Source: Boesenbergia rotunda (taxonomy: Eukaryota; Streptophyta; Magnoliopsida; Zingiberales; Zingiberaceae). Taken from it: DNA of 64,000 nt. Location of the stretch: positions 45,862 through 109,861 of the forward strand of contig JAGFNQ010001605.1 in assembly GCA_024364735.1 (NCBI GenBank). The letters run 5' to 3'. Of this stretch, positions 21,201 to 33,184 are shown piece by piece; position 1 is the stretch's first letter; every line of letters begins with the position of its first letter. A program made the translations under genes and the position numbers. The notes under the pieces are model-generated. The model was not told where the DNA came from and did no database searches. It worked only from the letters and a program-made list of their open reading frames with translations.

Positions 21201-24200
21201 TTGTATTATTTGCCCACTGGACATATTGCTAGTTGGATTGAAATGAAGAGAGCATTTTTAGAGAAGTTTTTTCCAACATCAAGGACCGCCATTATCAGAA
21301 AAAGTATTTGTGGTATTCAACAAGTGGTTGGAGAGTCCCTTTATGATTATTGGGAGAGGTTCAAGAAGTTATGCTCTAGCTGTCCTCAACACCAAATTAG
21401 TGAGCAACTTCTTGTGCAATATTTTTATGAAGGTTTATTACCTATGGATAGGAGCATGATTGATGCAGCGGCAGGAGGAGCCTTAGTAAACAAAACTCCG
21501 GAGCAAGCTAGAGTACTCATTTCTAACATGGCAGAGAATTCTCAACAATTCGGGAGTAGAGCACTCACTACAAGAGGGGTTAATGAAGCTCAAGTGTTGT
21601 CTAATGAACAAAAAGAAAGTAAGAGCTCATTGTTGGAGAGCCAATTGTCGGAGTTGGCATCTTTAGTGAAGCAAATGACATTGAACAATGTGAACAAAGC
21701 CTCAAATTCTCCAACAACTTCATTTCCAAATCAAGTTACAAGAGTGTGTAGCATTTGTTCAAGCCAAGAACACAATTCAGACCTTTGTCCAAATCTCCAA
21801 CAAGATGAATCGGTTGCGGCCTTAGCAAGAGCTCAATTCCAACAAAGAAATGACCCCTACTCATCTACCTACAATCCGGGTTGGAGGGACCATCCAAACT
21901 TGAAGTATGGGAATTTTTTTTACGAACAACCACCTTCCCATCAACAATTTCAGCAAAACCAGCCCTCATTTCAGAGTTCACAGCAGCCACAGCATGGTTT
22001 CCAGCCACAAAATCAACATTTTCAGCAACCACAGCAACCTATACAGAATTTTCAGCAGTCATCTCAGCCATTCCAGCATCAATTTCAGCCTTCCAAGCAG
22101 TTTCAGAACACATTCCAGCAACAATACCAACCCGTGCAACAATTCCAGCAGCCTTTCAGCAATTACAATCAGCAAAATCAGCCTCAAATGCAGAATTTCC
22201 AGCAAAGTTATCACAATTTCCAGCAGCCTTCCTCCACCTTTCCAACCCCACAAAAGTCATATGCAAGCTATGGGAGTTCTAGTGGTTCCAATTCGCAACA
22301 ACAACAACAAAAGGTGGAGGATATGTTTCAACAAATGATGCAACAACAACAAGCTTGGCAACAACAAACACAACAACAACAACAAGGTTGGCAACAAAAC
22401 ATTGAGAGGCAATTAGGGCAATTGGCGAGTGGAATTAACCAAAATCAAGCTCAAGGATCCAGTCAACTTCCTTCCCAAACCGTTCCTAATCCCAAAGGGA
22501 ATGTGAGTGCTATATATTTGAGGAGTGGGAAGGTCACATCATCTCCCAAGAGTCCAAGAGCAGAATTTTCAGGATACCGGATAGCAACTCCAATTCCGGC
22601 CCAAAACAGTAATGAAATGACTTCAAATTCAGCTGATTCCACCCCTAGGCCGTTCCCAACACAGTCCTCAAGCAACCCTCCAATTTTGGTGGCAAACGGA
22701 GAAGAAAACAGTGCCGAGGCCGATTTTACAGCCACTACATCGCATGGGACAGCAGCCCAGCATTCAGCATCTTTACCTCCGGCAAAAATTGATGATTTTA
22801 GGGTTCCTTTGCCTTTTCCACAAGGGAGAACTCCAACCAAAAGACATGTGGAGGAGGAGAAAGCAAAAGAGTATAATGAGTTGGTGAAACTTTTTAGTAA
22901 AGTTGAAATTAATGTACCCTTGCTGACGATGATTAAACAGGTTCCTAAGTACGCAAAATTTTTGAAAGATCTTTGTATTCATAAGAAGAAGCTTAAGGAA
23001 AATGAGTTAGTCAGCATGGGGAAGAATGTTTCATCACTTATCCATACCATCCCTCAGAAATGTGAAGACCCTGGCATGTTCACTGTATCTTGTGAGATAG
23101 GAAGCACCACGCTACATGATGCTATGCTTGATTTAGGAGCTTCTATTAATGTCATGCCCAGGACAGTCTTCCAGATGCTTGGCATTGGTCCTCTACAGCC
23201 CACAGGAGTTGTGATTCAGCTTGCAGACAGAAGCCAGACCCGCCCAGCAGGGGTTATTGAAGATGTATTGGTTAAAGTGAAAGAGCTGATTTTCCCTGCG
23301 GACTTCTACATTCTAGACATGGAGGGAGAGTATCTTGCACGTAGATCTCCACTTATCCTTGGGAGGCCTTTTCTGAAGACTGCCAAAACGAAGATTGATG
23401 TTTATGCTGGCACACTCTCGATGGAGGTGGGAGACACAGTAGTCCAGTTTAGCCTTTTCGATGCTATGAAGCATCCGAGGGAGGATCACTCCATCAGGAG
23501 CGTGGATATTCTTGATGAGCTGGAGCAGACAGAGTTAGAGGCTGAGGGATTTTTACCCGATTTTTTTGGAGGAGCTATGTATTCAGAGGAGGCTGAGAGG
23601 TTATTTACTGCTGAGACTGAGGATTTTTCAGAAGATATTTCAGATATACTTCCAGCAGGAGAGGTTTTTCTAGGTGTAGGGGATTGCACAGAGCCCCAGG
23701 GACCACCACCATTTCCGCAAAGTGTAGGGGATTGCACAAAGCCCCAAGGATCACTTATTCCAGTTGAGTGCTTACTAGAACTTGAACCTGATATGGACCC
23801 TATACTTGACCAGGAGGGAGCTATGGACACATCTATCATTGTGGAACCTCCAGGTATTTTTCAGCGCGATCAGGTAAGTATTTCTTTTATTTTGGAAACA
23901 TCGAGAGAAATACCAAAAGTTGATTTTATAGGCTGCGATACATATCTTGATTTGTCATGTGTGGGAAATAATTGGGAAAATTTCATTGGAGCGTCCAAAA
24001 TAGATTTCATTGATTATGATAAGTGTCTTGATGCATCTTGGGTAGATATTCATGGTAAAAAATTCTTTGAGATGCCTAAATTTGATTTTATTGGATGTGA
24101 TGTATTTGTGGATAAATTTTATGCAAAGACTGATATTATTTTCTTTCCTTTGTACCCTGCACGCTTGAGAGGGGTATTACATTATTTTACAGGGTCCAGA

Positions 24201-24533
24201 AGACTGCTGGAGTGGGAGCTTCATTTGAACAGACTGAAACCTCCTGAAATGTGTCCCAAAAAGAATAAAGAGGGAGTAGATTTTACTTTAATTCAAAACA
24301 CTCTACCTCTTACATGGGTCTTGTATTTAAATAATCTTCGTCCACCTGAACAGATTGCAGTTAAGTCCAAGTGTGGGGGAGTGATGCACAGTGAAGTTGA
24401 ACAAAGGGAACAAGCTCTTTCGCACGCCCAGACTCCTCCACTACCACGATGGATTGACAGACTCCGACCGCCAGAAATAAAAGGGAGTTTGATTTTTGTT
24501 GCCTTTTCCTTTATTGCATGTTTTCACTCTTAA
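21201..24533 (+). CDS. Athila-like gag-protease polyprotein (copy 2)
   Basis: Longest frame in the window, 1110 codons. It opens inside gag, so the ATG is probably not the natural start. Order: capsid part (about 1-120), zinc knuckle C-x2-C-x4-H-x4-C at about 183-196, Gln/Pro-rich linker about 240-450, protease with active-site DLGAS at about 644-648 and LGRPFL downstream, then about 380 residues with no RT homology. That tail has a VGDCT(E/K)PQG duplication, three DFI-x-x-D repeats, a W-x-L-x-L-x-x-L-x-PPE repeat (third copy shortened, LPRWIDRLRPPE) and a hydrophobic C-terminus. Near-identical to copy 1 without its internal stop. Non-autonomous for lack of RT and integrase. Confidence 0.8.
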   Translation: MYYLPTGHIASWIEMKRAFLEKFFPTSRTAIIRKSICGIQQVVGESLYDYWERFKKLCSSCPQHQISEQLLVQYFYEGLLPMDRSMIDAAAGGALVNKTPEQARVLISNMAENSQQFGSRALTTRGVNEAQVLSNEQKESKSSLLESQLSELASLVKQMTLNNVNKASNSPTTSFPNQVTRVCSICSSQEHNSDLCPNLQQDESVAALARAQFQQRNDPYSSTYNPGWRDHPNLKYGNFFYEQPPSHQQFQQNQPSFQSSQQPQHGFQPQNQHFQQPQQPIQNFQQSSQPFQHQFQPSKQFQNTFQQQYQPVQQFQQPFSNYNQQNQPQMQNFQQSYHNFQQPSSTFPTPQKSYASYGSSSGSNSQQQQQKVEDMFQQMMQQQQAWQQQTQQQQQGWQQNIERQLGQLASGINQNQAQGSSQLPSQTVPNPKGNVSAIYLRSGKVTSSPKSPRAEFSGYRIATPIPAQNSNEMTSNSADSTPRPFPTQSSSNPPILVANGEENSAEADFTATTSHGTAAQHSASLPPAKIDDFRVPLPFPQGRTPTKRHVEEEKAKEYNELVKLFSKVEINVPLLTMIKQVPKYAKFLKDLCIHKKKLKENELVSMGKNVSSLIHTIPQKCEDPGMFTVSCEIGSTTLHDAMLDLGASINVMPRTVFQMLGIGPLQPTGVVIQLADRSQTRPAGVIEDVLVKVKELIFPADFYILDMEGEYLARRSPLILGRPFLKTAKTKIDVYAGTLSMEVGDTVVQFSLFDAMKHPREDHSIRSVDILDELEQTELEAEGFLPDFFGGAMYSEEAERLFTAETEDFSEDISDILPAGEVFLGVGDCTEPQGPPPFPQSVGDCTKPQGSLIPVECLLELEPDMDPILDQEGAMDTSIIVEPPGIFQRDQVSISFILETSREIPKVDFIGCDTYLDLSCVGNNWENFIGASKIDFIDYDKCLDASWVDIHGKKFFEMPKFDFIGCDVFVDKFYAKTDIIFFPLYPARLRGVLHYFTGSRRLLEWELHLNRLKPPEMCPKKNKEGVDFTLIQNTLPLTWVLYLNNLRPPEQIAVKSKCGGVMHSEVEQREQALSHAQTPPLPRWIDRLRPPEIKGSLIFVAFSFIACFHS

Positions 24534-27500
24534 AATGAGTTCTTGTTAATAAATGAGTAGAGTAACATGATATGAATAAAATCATTGTAAATACCATGTC
24601 TTGTGTTTTACCATGAGTAGAAATAACAGTATCCCTCTAGGTTAACTTATTGTCATGTTAGAGTCTTTTGAAAATAAATTAAATTTGGTTGTCAAAACTT
24701 AGGGTTTAAGCTCATGGATGAAATCTTGAATATTTGAGTACTACTTGGCTTTGGATCCTTAATTGAGAATTTGAGATGGATTATTTTTACCTAGTGAGAT
24801 TAGCCTTATTTTGTGATACACACATGTTATTGTACTCTAGAACTTGCTTAGGTTCTTTCAAAACCATATTTCAATGGTTGGATCACATCTATAGGGACTA
24901 ATCATTTTATTCACTTTTCCACATCAATTTGTCTATTCTATTATATTTACCTTTCCTTATTGCTAATCTTAACCCAATTTTTCTATGGATTTGTTTGCTT
25001 GGGACGTTTTCTTGATGCTATTTTGCCCGAGACGGACAAAAAAATTAAGTGTGGGGAGTGATTGGTGATTTGGAAGCAATTTTTAAGCAATTTTTATCAA
25101 TGATGCATTTCAACTCGAAAAAAATTTATCATGTGCCAATGATGAGTTTGAGTGATGTTTGGTGTCAGAAATGATGCAAGAAATGGTTGAAGATGGAGCC
25201 AATTGAGGCATATAGATTCTTGATTATAATTTGAAGATCCAAGAAATTATTTGTGCCAAGCTGAATTCAGTGGATGAAGAAGAAGGGTGTGCCAAAGTCT
25301 AAGTGGCACGCAACCTTCAAAGTGATGCAAATTCTGTGCCAAGGCTTTAAAATGGAATGAAATACCACTTGACAATGTCTAGATGTCAACTGATCTGAAG
25401 GAATTATAATGTTTCAGCTGTACAATCTGAAAACAAGCTGGAAATTCAATCTATTGACCTAGAAATGGAATGATTTGCAGCTGTATTGCTGTGAACCAAT
25501 GCAGAAATTCATTGTCAAGTGAATTCGGTTGAAGTTTGAGCAAGATCTGAACAAAGGCTGAAAAGAAGCTGAATCTGTGAGCAAGAAATCTGAACTGCAT
25601 TCTATTTGTAGCTGCTGAGTTACATCTGTTGAATCAGGATATTAATGTAGAATGTATCTGAAGTTGAAGGTGCACATTCAATTTCAGATACAAGAAGAAT
25701 AAATGGATGCTAGAAACTGCTGAAGAGAATAGCAAATGAAGAAAGTGGCTTGGCTGAAATTCGATTCATGAGCAGAATTGAATTTGAGTGGAACACTTGA
25801 AGTTTCCACTGTCATTTGAAGCAAGACTACTTGATGCAAAGTGCTGGAAGAGAATCTGTTGCAGGGGTATGGAAGCTAATCAAGATCAGAAACGACATGT
25901 TAGAAGCTGAATCTCATCTGTACAAAATCTGAATTTCTGAACAAAGGCTGATCAAGAAGCTGAACTAAAAAAAAAAAATTGGACTGGATTGTAAGGGCTG
26001 AGTTTGGTTTTCATAGGGTATGAATTGGGGAACTAAGCATTGGATTGCATCCAATGCTGATCAGAACAAAGGAATGCTACTGCGTGGATGGAATACAGTT
26101 GAAGTATCTGCAAAATCTGAATTTAAGCTGGACAAAGCTAAAACAAGTGCAGAAATAACCTGAATTGAAACAAAGGGGGAGCTGTTGTCTGCCGAGACTT
26201 GAATTTGAAGTTGCTGAATTCTGAAGCAGGAAATACTGAGCTGACTGCAAGGAGAGCTGCTGCGGGCAGTTAACAAATTTAAGAAAGAATTTTGAGATTG
26301 AGCTGAACCCAATCTGAGCTAGAAATCTAATTCACTGATCAGAAGTTGAATGAATGCTGAGTGAATTCTGAATTAAGGAAGAATTGCAGCCTGTAAATTC
26401 TGAAATCAATGAATCTTGGATGCTAACTGTTGTAGAGCAATAGAAGAGTGGCAAGTTCTGAAAGTAGCTGCGAGAAGTGGAATTGGAAACATGAAAACAG
26501 AAGAAAATTTGCAGCTAAAGACAAGAAAAAAATATGGAAACTAAAACAGCAACTAGTTACTCCCTTGAAGCCCACGGCAATTTGGAGTGAAGCCACTCTG
26601 ATCAGAATTCGAATGCTGTGGAGCTGAGATTGAAATACAGAAATCTGTACCAAAACAGAAGGAAAAAGAAAATTAAGGAAGTGTGCAAATTTATAAAGGA
26701 TTTGTATCAAAATGAGTTGCAAGAGTAGTTAAGTGAGGGTTGTAAGTGGAGCATTTATGTCAATTGATGTTTTAAGTTCTCTGATGCAACAATGATTCAA
26801 AATGCTCCATGAGAAGAATTCAGAGCAGAAAAGGAAAAACAAAAAGGGAAGAAGAACAGTTTGAGAAAATGAGATGAGAAAAGAAAAAGCAAGTTGGCAC
26901 ACCTTTGAAATTTCGGCACCATGGAATCATTGAAGTTTCTCTCATCCAAATTAAAAGCTGTGATCCACTACAAGTCTGACCTTGCTAGAGGATAAAAGAA
27001 AAGAAAAGAAAATCAGTAAAGAGAAGAGAAAGAAACACAAATGGTACGCAAGGTAGACAATTGGCACAAAGGGACTAGTGAGGGATTTTTATTGAATTTT
27101 TGAAGTGCAAGGCAAGAGTTTACTCCAGGACACTTTTGAATTCACTAGGGGACTGATAAGAGAGCAAAGTTCATTGGAAAAATTCCCAAGCACTCAAGTC
27201 TTCCACTTTACTAATTTTTTCATTTCCTTAGCTTTTAATTCACTCCTTACCATTTTCTATGTCTTTCTTTGTTTTTATAGATGTTGATCCTATCATGATA
27301 AATGGTAGAGAGTAGATAATAAGCAAGCCTATGGTAGTGCATGAAGCATGTGTGTTTGAGTGAGCTCCACTTCCATCATCAACTTAGAACTTAGGAGAGA
27401 GCCATCAACATTTTCTTTGAAAGGCTAGTGATTTAGATTCATCTCAATGACGCATGATGGATGAAAAGGCTAAGTTGTTGATTTAAGGACAAGATAGTAA

Positions 27501-27620
27501 TCCATAGAGCTTAGATTTATGAGAACTGGCAACCCTAGATAATTTCTTTTCAATTGATTCTAATTATGCTTAAGTAAATCTAGGGGATACATATTTACTG
27601 TTTTCGCGAGACGCTCAAGG
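24534..27620 (+). other. Non-coding 3' region of Athila internal 2
   Basis: Shared with internal 1 at 24534-25050 and from about 27020; between these it is diverged yet of the same CTGAA-word style. PPT-like tract near 25047 (GTGTGGGGAG). No coding frame supported. Confidence 0.65.
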
Positions 27621-27621
27621 T

Positions 27622-27636
27622 TAAATGTGGGGGAGT
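27622..27636 (+). other. Polypurine tract before LTR3
   Basis: TAAATGTGGGGGAGT directly before TGATAG at 27637. Confidence 0.8.
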
Positions 27637-29969
27637 TGATAGATTCCATTTTATTGATCATTTGAGTTGCTTAAATCCCTGTTTGATCTATGTTTTTATT
27701 GCCAAAATTATGAAATTGCCTAGGTTTTAGAATTTATTCATATTTTGGACTTAAATGCAAAATTACACATATTTGAGTTAATTGGCCACTAAATTCTTGA
27801 TTTATTTTTTGTAGGCATCAAAGGTTCCGGGACCTAGAGCATATTGGGTCAAACTTGAGTCGGAAGTGAACCGGATCGAATTATCAAGTCTACGATTAAT
27901 CCGGGCCGTCCGATTCGAGAGCGGCTAGATCTGAGCCATCCGGGACGATCTGAAGCAATCCAAGCAGGGTTAGGGTTGATCAAGCTCTATGATCAAGATC
28001 TGAAGATTTCATCCCAATCAGAGCTAAATCAACCGTTGGATCAAGCAAGGAGGGCTCTAGAGCGTCCATTCACAGATAGAGTTGATCTGGACCATCCGTT
28101 GCGTATCTGGAGGATCCGAGCTACCACAAGGCAGATCCTGACCTCAGATCACCATCATCAAAGTTTGGCTCAAATCAGAGCGAGATCGGCCGTTGGATTT
28201 CCTCAAATCGATCCGAGCCGTCCATTGGTTAATACTTAAGGAAATGGAACAGAAGCTTACCCTTGTCGCGTCTTCAGCCCAGCTCCCACTGTTCTTCGCC
28301 GTTCTTCATCTTCTCTTCATCGTTTTTGAAAATTTTTGCTTCCATGAAGGCGTGACCACCTCATCTTCCATTCCAGATCGAGAATTAAGTTGTTTGTGAT
28401 CTTTGTTTGAAGAATTCTGCTCATTTGCGCTGGAACAGAGAATTTCTTGGGGGTTCCGGCAGTTCTCAGTCCGATCATCCTCTTCTCGACCACAATCCAT
28501 TTCAAAGCTTCTGAACCACTTGTAGGGGTTCTCAGGTGAGCTCAGAAGTTTTCCATATCATCATCGCAGCCCTCCAATCGAGATGAAGTGAATCGGATGG
28601 AAGATTCCATCAAGCGCAGATTCTGTTCAGAAACGATTTCAGAATTGATTGTCCATCGATTTGCTGAGCCTAGGGGTTCGAAGCCAGTTCTTGATTGACA
28701 ACCAAGAATTTCTTGAGCTGAGGAAGGGGTTGAGGAGTAGTTTAGCGAGTTAATTTCATTGTTTTAGCTGTAGATTTCAGTTTAGTTGAATTCTGTCCTG
28801 TTTTCTGCAATTTCCAATTTTCAGCAACTTAGTTTGTAAGTCTGAATTGTTTAAGCTTAATTAGGATTTTAATCTTCGAGTTAAGTTAACTAGGAACTTG
28901 TTTAGTGATAGATTAAGTTAAATTCCAGTTTGCTTTAGCTTAATTCTTGGCGTGCCAAGTCAAGTTGCTTGCGTGCCAAGTTTATTTCTGTTTTTTTGTT
29001 TTCTCCTTTTCGGTTTCTGAATTTGTATCAGAATTCTTGTTTCTTAGTTGTTAATTCCTGCATTTTAGTCAGATATAGGCTTGCTTGGTTAACTTAGAGC
29101 TTAGATTCCAGATTTCTTGCAAGTTTCTCCATGTTTTCAGCTTAGTTAGCACTACAATTCTGAAATTCTGTTTTCATTACTGCATTTTCTTTAATTTCTG
29201 CATTCTTCTCTTTGTTTCAAATTGTGTCTAAGTGAGCTGTATCTTCATCCATTTCTGCCAAGTACTTCAGTGTTAGTTGCTTTCAAATTTCATTCTGTCA
29301 GCTGCATTCCAGATTTGCTCGAATCAGTTCTTAGCACAAAAATTCAGCCCTCGGCACAAACGTTTCTCCATTGCGTGCAAATTGCCTTGAACCCTCTTGC
29401 ATTCAAATTTAACTTGGTTTTGTGGCATAAGTTTGTGTCTGAATTCAATAAACTTGTATTCACTCATATCTGAAATTGGTTAGCAGTGGTTGGGTTCCAA
29501 AACACTTAATCTAGTTGAGTTGCAATTGCTTGGTTGAGTCTAATTTCGCATGCCATTGATTTGTGTCAAGCTTAATTAATTCCGAAAATTTCATCACTGT
29601 TTTTAGTTCATTGTTTAGCATTCCATCTTGTGTTTGAAATCAGAAAACAGTATTCAAAAATCTTGTTTCCAATAGGTTGAGTTCTTGAGTGCTAATTTCT
29701 TGTTTAGTGCACTAGTTGGTTTCTTCCATTGTCATTGTTTCTCCATTTCTGATTGCAACCCCAAAAATCCAATCACTTATTTGAAACCCCAAAAAAAAAC
29801 GACACATAACTACAAGTTTGAATCAAGCACGACAACTATCCCCGAGAAAAATACGACCTGTGGCCCCTATATTACATTTTCATACTTTTGATTGTAAAAA
29901 GGGTTTTCAGCATTTCATATACATTTAAATTTGAGACCTACTTTCGTGACACTTAGTTTGGGCTTGTCA
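27637..29969 (+). repeat. LTR3 of Athila-like composite
   Basis: 2333 bp from TGATAGATTCC to GGGCTTGTCA; nearly identical to LTR1. The sequence after 29969 is gag-coding DNA of a different, Tat-like element. Confidence 0.88.
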
Positions 29970-30780
29970 CTCCCCCATGGGTCAATAGCCAGTTTCAAAG
30001 AGCTCAGGAGGGCATTCCTCCAGCAGTTCGCCGGTAGTCGAAGACACCACAAGACAAGTGTCAACTTGTTTGCCCTTAAGTAGGGCCCGAAGGAGTGGCT
30101 CCGGGCCTACATCAAGAGGTTCACCAGGGTGGCACTGGACGTGCCGACCGCCGCACCCGAGATATTGATCAACGCTTTCTCCCAAGGATTGTAGGAGGGA
30201 TATTTTTTCCACTCGCTTATCAGGAAGCTGCCCAAGGACTTCGACAGCTTGTTAGGAAAGTTTGTCAAATACATCAACGTGGAAGAGGCGTAGGTAGCTC
30301 GGAAGAAGGAGCTAACCAACATGCCTCTCCCGAGTCCAGTGCAATCTAGCTGACCGATGGGCGGGCCTATTCGCAGCCCACGAGGACCCGACCAGGCAGG
30401 GCCGGAGTTCAGACAAGTGCAGCAAGTGGCTCAGGGGGGTACGCTAGCCCACTGGAGACCCTACTACACGTTCCATCATAGCCACACTCACGACACGGAG
30501 GAATGACGTCAGTTTGGTCGGGGTTGAGCTCCTACACGACCGCCCAACTACATGGAAGGCAAGTTTCCTTGAGGCAAGGCCCAGGTCGGGGAAGCCGAAC
30601 CCTCGCCCCAGCTAAAGAACCCGGGCGCGATCCCCCGACCGCTCGTAACTTGTTCGCAGCCGGGGAGCAGATCGGGTCCGACGGAATGGACGAGCAGCAG
30701 GCCAATCATCAAAACACTATCTGGGGAGGAATACATATGATTTCAGGCGGGCTGGCCTGGGGAGGCTCACACCCGACAGT
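29970..30780 (+). pseudogene. Tat-like gag remnant
   Basis: The + strand from the first base reads LPHGSIASFKELRRAFLQQF, then WLRAYIKRFTRVALDVPTA, EILINAFSQGL and KLPKDFDSLLGKFVKYINVEEA, a Tat-type retrotransposon gag. In-frame stops interrupt it (near 30077, 30190, 30290, 30350). The N-terminal half is missing because LTR3 ends exactly at 29969. The part after 30350 is Pro/Gly-rich and stop-ridden. Confidence 0.75.
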
Positions 30781-30799
30781 TTATTAAATTTGTACTGTG

Positions 30800-32760
30800 T
30801 AACCCCCAAAGAATAGATGAAGACTCGCCTTCTCAGACAAATGGTCAAACGCTCCAGACTCTTGCTCCCACGAGTTATAAGTGAGCATGCCCCCACAACC
30901 CCTCGGCTCGACTCCCAGTCAGACACGTGGCAGCCCATGATCCCTGGGATTTCCCCGACCGAGAAGTCAAACTCTCACTCCCACGAGTTATAAGTGGGCA
31001 TGCCCCCACGACCCCTCGGCTCGGCTGCCAGTTAGACGCGTGGCGGCCCACGCTCCCTGGGATGCCCCCAATCGAGAAGACAGACTCTCTCTCCCGCGAG
31101 TTATAAGTGGGCATACCCTCATGATCCCTCGGCTCGGCTCCCAGTCGGGCACATGGCGGCCCACGCTCCCTGGGATGCCCACGATTGAGAAGCCAGACTG
31201 TCGCTCCCGTGAGTTATAAGTGGCCATGCCCCCATGACCCCTCCGCTAAGCTCCCAGTCGGATGCGTGGCGGCCCACGCTCCCTGGGATGTCCTCGACTG
31301 AGATGCCAGACTCTCGCTCTCGCGAGTTATAAGTGGGCATGCCCCCACGACCCCTCGGCTCGGCTCACAGTTGGACGCGTGGCGGCCCAAGCTCCCTGGG
31401 ATGCCCCCGATCGTGAAGCCAGACTCTCGCTCCCGCTAGTTAAAAGTGGGCATGTCCCCACGACCCCTCGGCTCGCCTCCTAGTCGGACGCGTGGCAGCC
31501 CACGCTCCCTGGGATATCCCCGACCAAGAAGCCAGACTCTCGTTCTTGCGAGTTATAAGTGGGCATGCACCCTCGACCCCTCGGCTCGGCTCCCAGTCGG
31601 ACGCGTGGCGGCCCACGCTCCCTGGGATGCCCCCAATCGAGAAGCCAGACTCTCGCTCCCGCGAGTTATAAGTGGGCATGCCCCCCTAACCCCTCGGCTC
31701 GGCTCCAAGTCGGACGCGTGGTGGCCCACGCTCCCTGGGATGTCCCCGACCGACAAGCCAGACTCTTGCTCCCGCGAGTTATAAGTGGGCATGCTCCCAC
31801 GACCCCTTGGCTCAGCTCCCAGTTGGACGCGTGGCGGCCCATGCTTCCTGGGATGTCCCCGACCGAGAAGCTAGACTCTCGCTCCCGCGAGTTATAAGTG
31901 GGCATGCCCCCAAGACCCCTCGGCTCGGCTCCCAATCGGACGCGTGGCGGCCCACGCTTCCTGGGATGCCCTCGATCGAGAAGCCAGACTCTCGCGCCCG
32001 CGAGTTATAAGTGGGCATTCCCCCATGACCCCTCCGCTCGGCTCCCAGTCGGACGTGTGGCGGCCCATGCTCCCTGGGATGCCCCCGATCGAGAAACCCG
32101 ACTCTCACCCCAGTGAGTTATAAGTGGGCATGCCCGCACAACCCCTCGGCTCGACTCCTAGTCGAGCGCGTGGCGGCCCACGCTCCCTAGGATGTCCCCG
32201 ACTGAGAAGCCTAAATCTCACTCCCGCGAGTTATTAGTGGGCATGCCCCCACGACCCCTCGGCTCGGCTCCCAGTTGGACGCGTGGCGGCCCATGCTCCC
32301 TGGGATGTCCCCGACCGTGAAGCCAGACTCTCGCTCCCACGAGTTATAAGTGGGATGCACCCACAACCCCTCGGCTCGGCTCCCAGTCGGACGCGTGGCT
32401 GCCCACACTCCTTAGGATGCCCCCGATCGAGAAGCCAAACTCTCGCTCCCGTGAGTTATAAGTGGCATGCCCTCACGACCCCTCGGCTCGACTCCCAATC
32501 GGGCGCGTGGTGGCCCACGCTCCCTGGGATGCCCCCGATCGAGAAGCCAAACTCTTGCTCCCGCGAGTTATAAGTAGGCATGCTCCCACGAACCCCTGAC
32601 TTATCTCCCAGCCGGACGCATGGCGGCCCACGCTCCCTAGGATGTCCCCGACCGAGAAGCCAGACTCTCGCCCTCGCGAGTTCCAAGTGGGCACGCTCCC
32701 ACGAACCCATCGGCTCGGCTCCCAGCCACACGCGTGGTGGTCCACGCTCCATGGGTAAGA
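30800..32760 (+). repeat. 113-bp tandem array, 17 units
   Basis: The landmark GAGTTATAAGTGGGCATG starts at 30872, 30985, 31098, 31211, 31324, 31437, 31550, 31663, 31776, 31889, 32002, 32115, 32228, 32341, 32453, 32565 and 32678: period 113 with two 112-bp steps. Units are GC-rich and carry CCCTCGGCTCGGCTCCCAG and GCGTGGCGGCCCACGCTCCC. Because 113 is not a multiple of 3, all frames cycle through the unit and give artefactual repetitive ORFs on both strands. Confidence 0.92.
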
Positions 32761-33184
32761 CTCGACCAAGCATACCAACTCTCAATTACTTAGTGAGTAA
32801 CCTCTGGCTTCAGGGTGAGTGATATCCCCCACATAGAAGCCGATCCCAAACTACTAAGGCACCCGAGTTACTACACCACTCAGGGGCCATGCCTTAGTAG
32901 AAACTTGGGCGGTGTCAGGACACTCAGGCTAGCTCCGTTGTTAGCTCATTCATGTTGACCTCACAATAGAAAGTATGGAGTCGAGTCCTCCCCCGAGCTC
33001 CCAACACTTAAGCACAAAACACACAAGCAAAGCAATGGAAAAATTCACATTCAAAATAGGGCTTATTACAAAAACGAGGGTTGGCCTCTACCAGAAAAGG
33101 AAAAGAGTAGGAAGGACGCAACCCCCCAGCAACCGCTCTGAACTAAGAGGCCTAACGCCTACGGGCATACCGCTGAGATGTGGC
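32761..33184. other. Spacer, 3' flank of antisense gene A
   Basis: No coding frame. Its right part (about 33040-33110) is similar in layout to 35250-35310, the 3' flank of antisense gene B (shared GGCCTCTAC), so it is probably the 3' UTR region on the minus strand. Confidence 0.4.

Larger units (their letters stand above)
9022..29969 (+). mobile_element. Athila-like gypsy composite, LTR-int-LTR-int-LTR
   Basis: Three LTRs starting TGATAGATTCC (9022, 18065, 27637) enclose two internal regions, each with a tRNA-Asp PBS and a gag-protease frame. LTR1 (2337 bp) and LTR3 (2333 bp) are nearly identical; LTR2 (2548 bp) is clearly diverged. Outer 5-mers CTCAC (9017-9021) and CTCCC (29970-29974) match at four of five bases, yet the left flank is palindromic repeat while the right flank is gag-coding. 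No RT, RNase H or integrase is present, so both halves are non-autonomous. Confidence 0.85.

Noticed and set aside
30872..32760. CRISPR-like regular repeats
   Set aside because: Contiguous 113-bp units without spacers, in plant retrotransposon DNA.
30875..32785. Many 60-110-residue repetitive frames on both strands
   Set aside because: Shadows of the 113-bp tandem array; no start context, domains or conserved frame.
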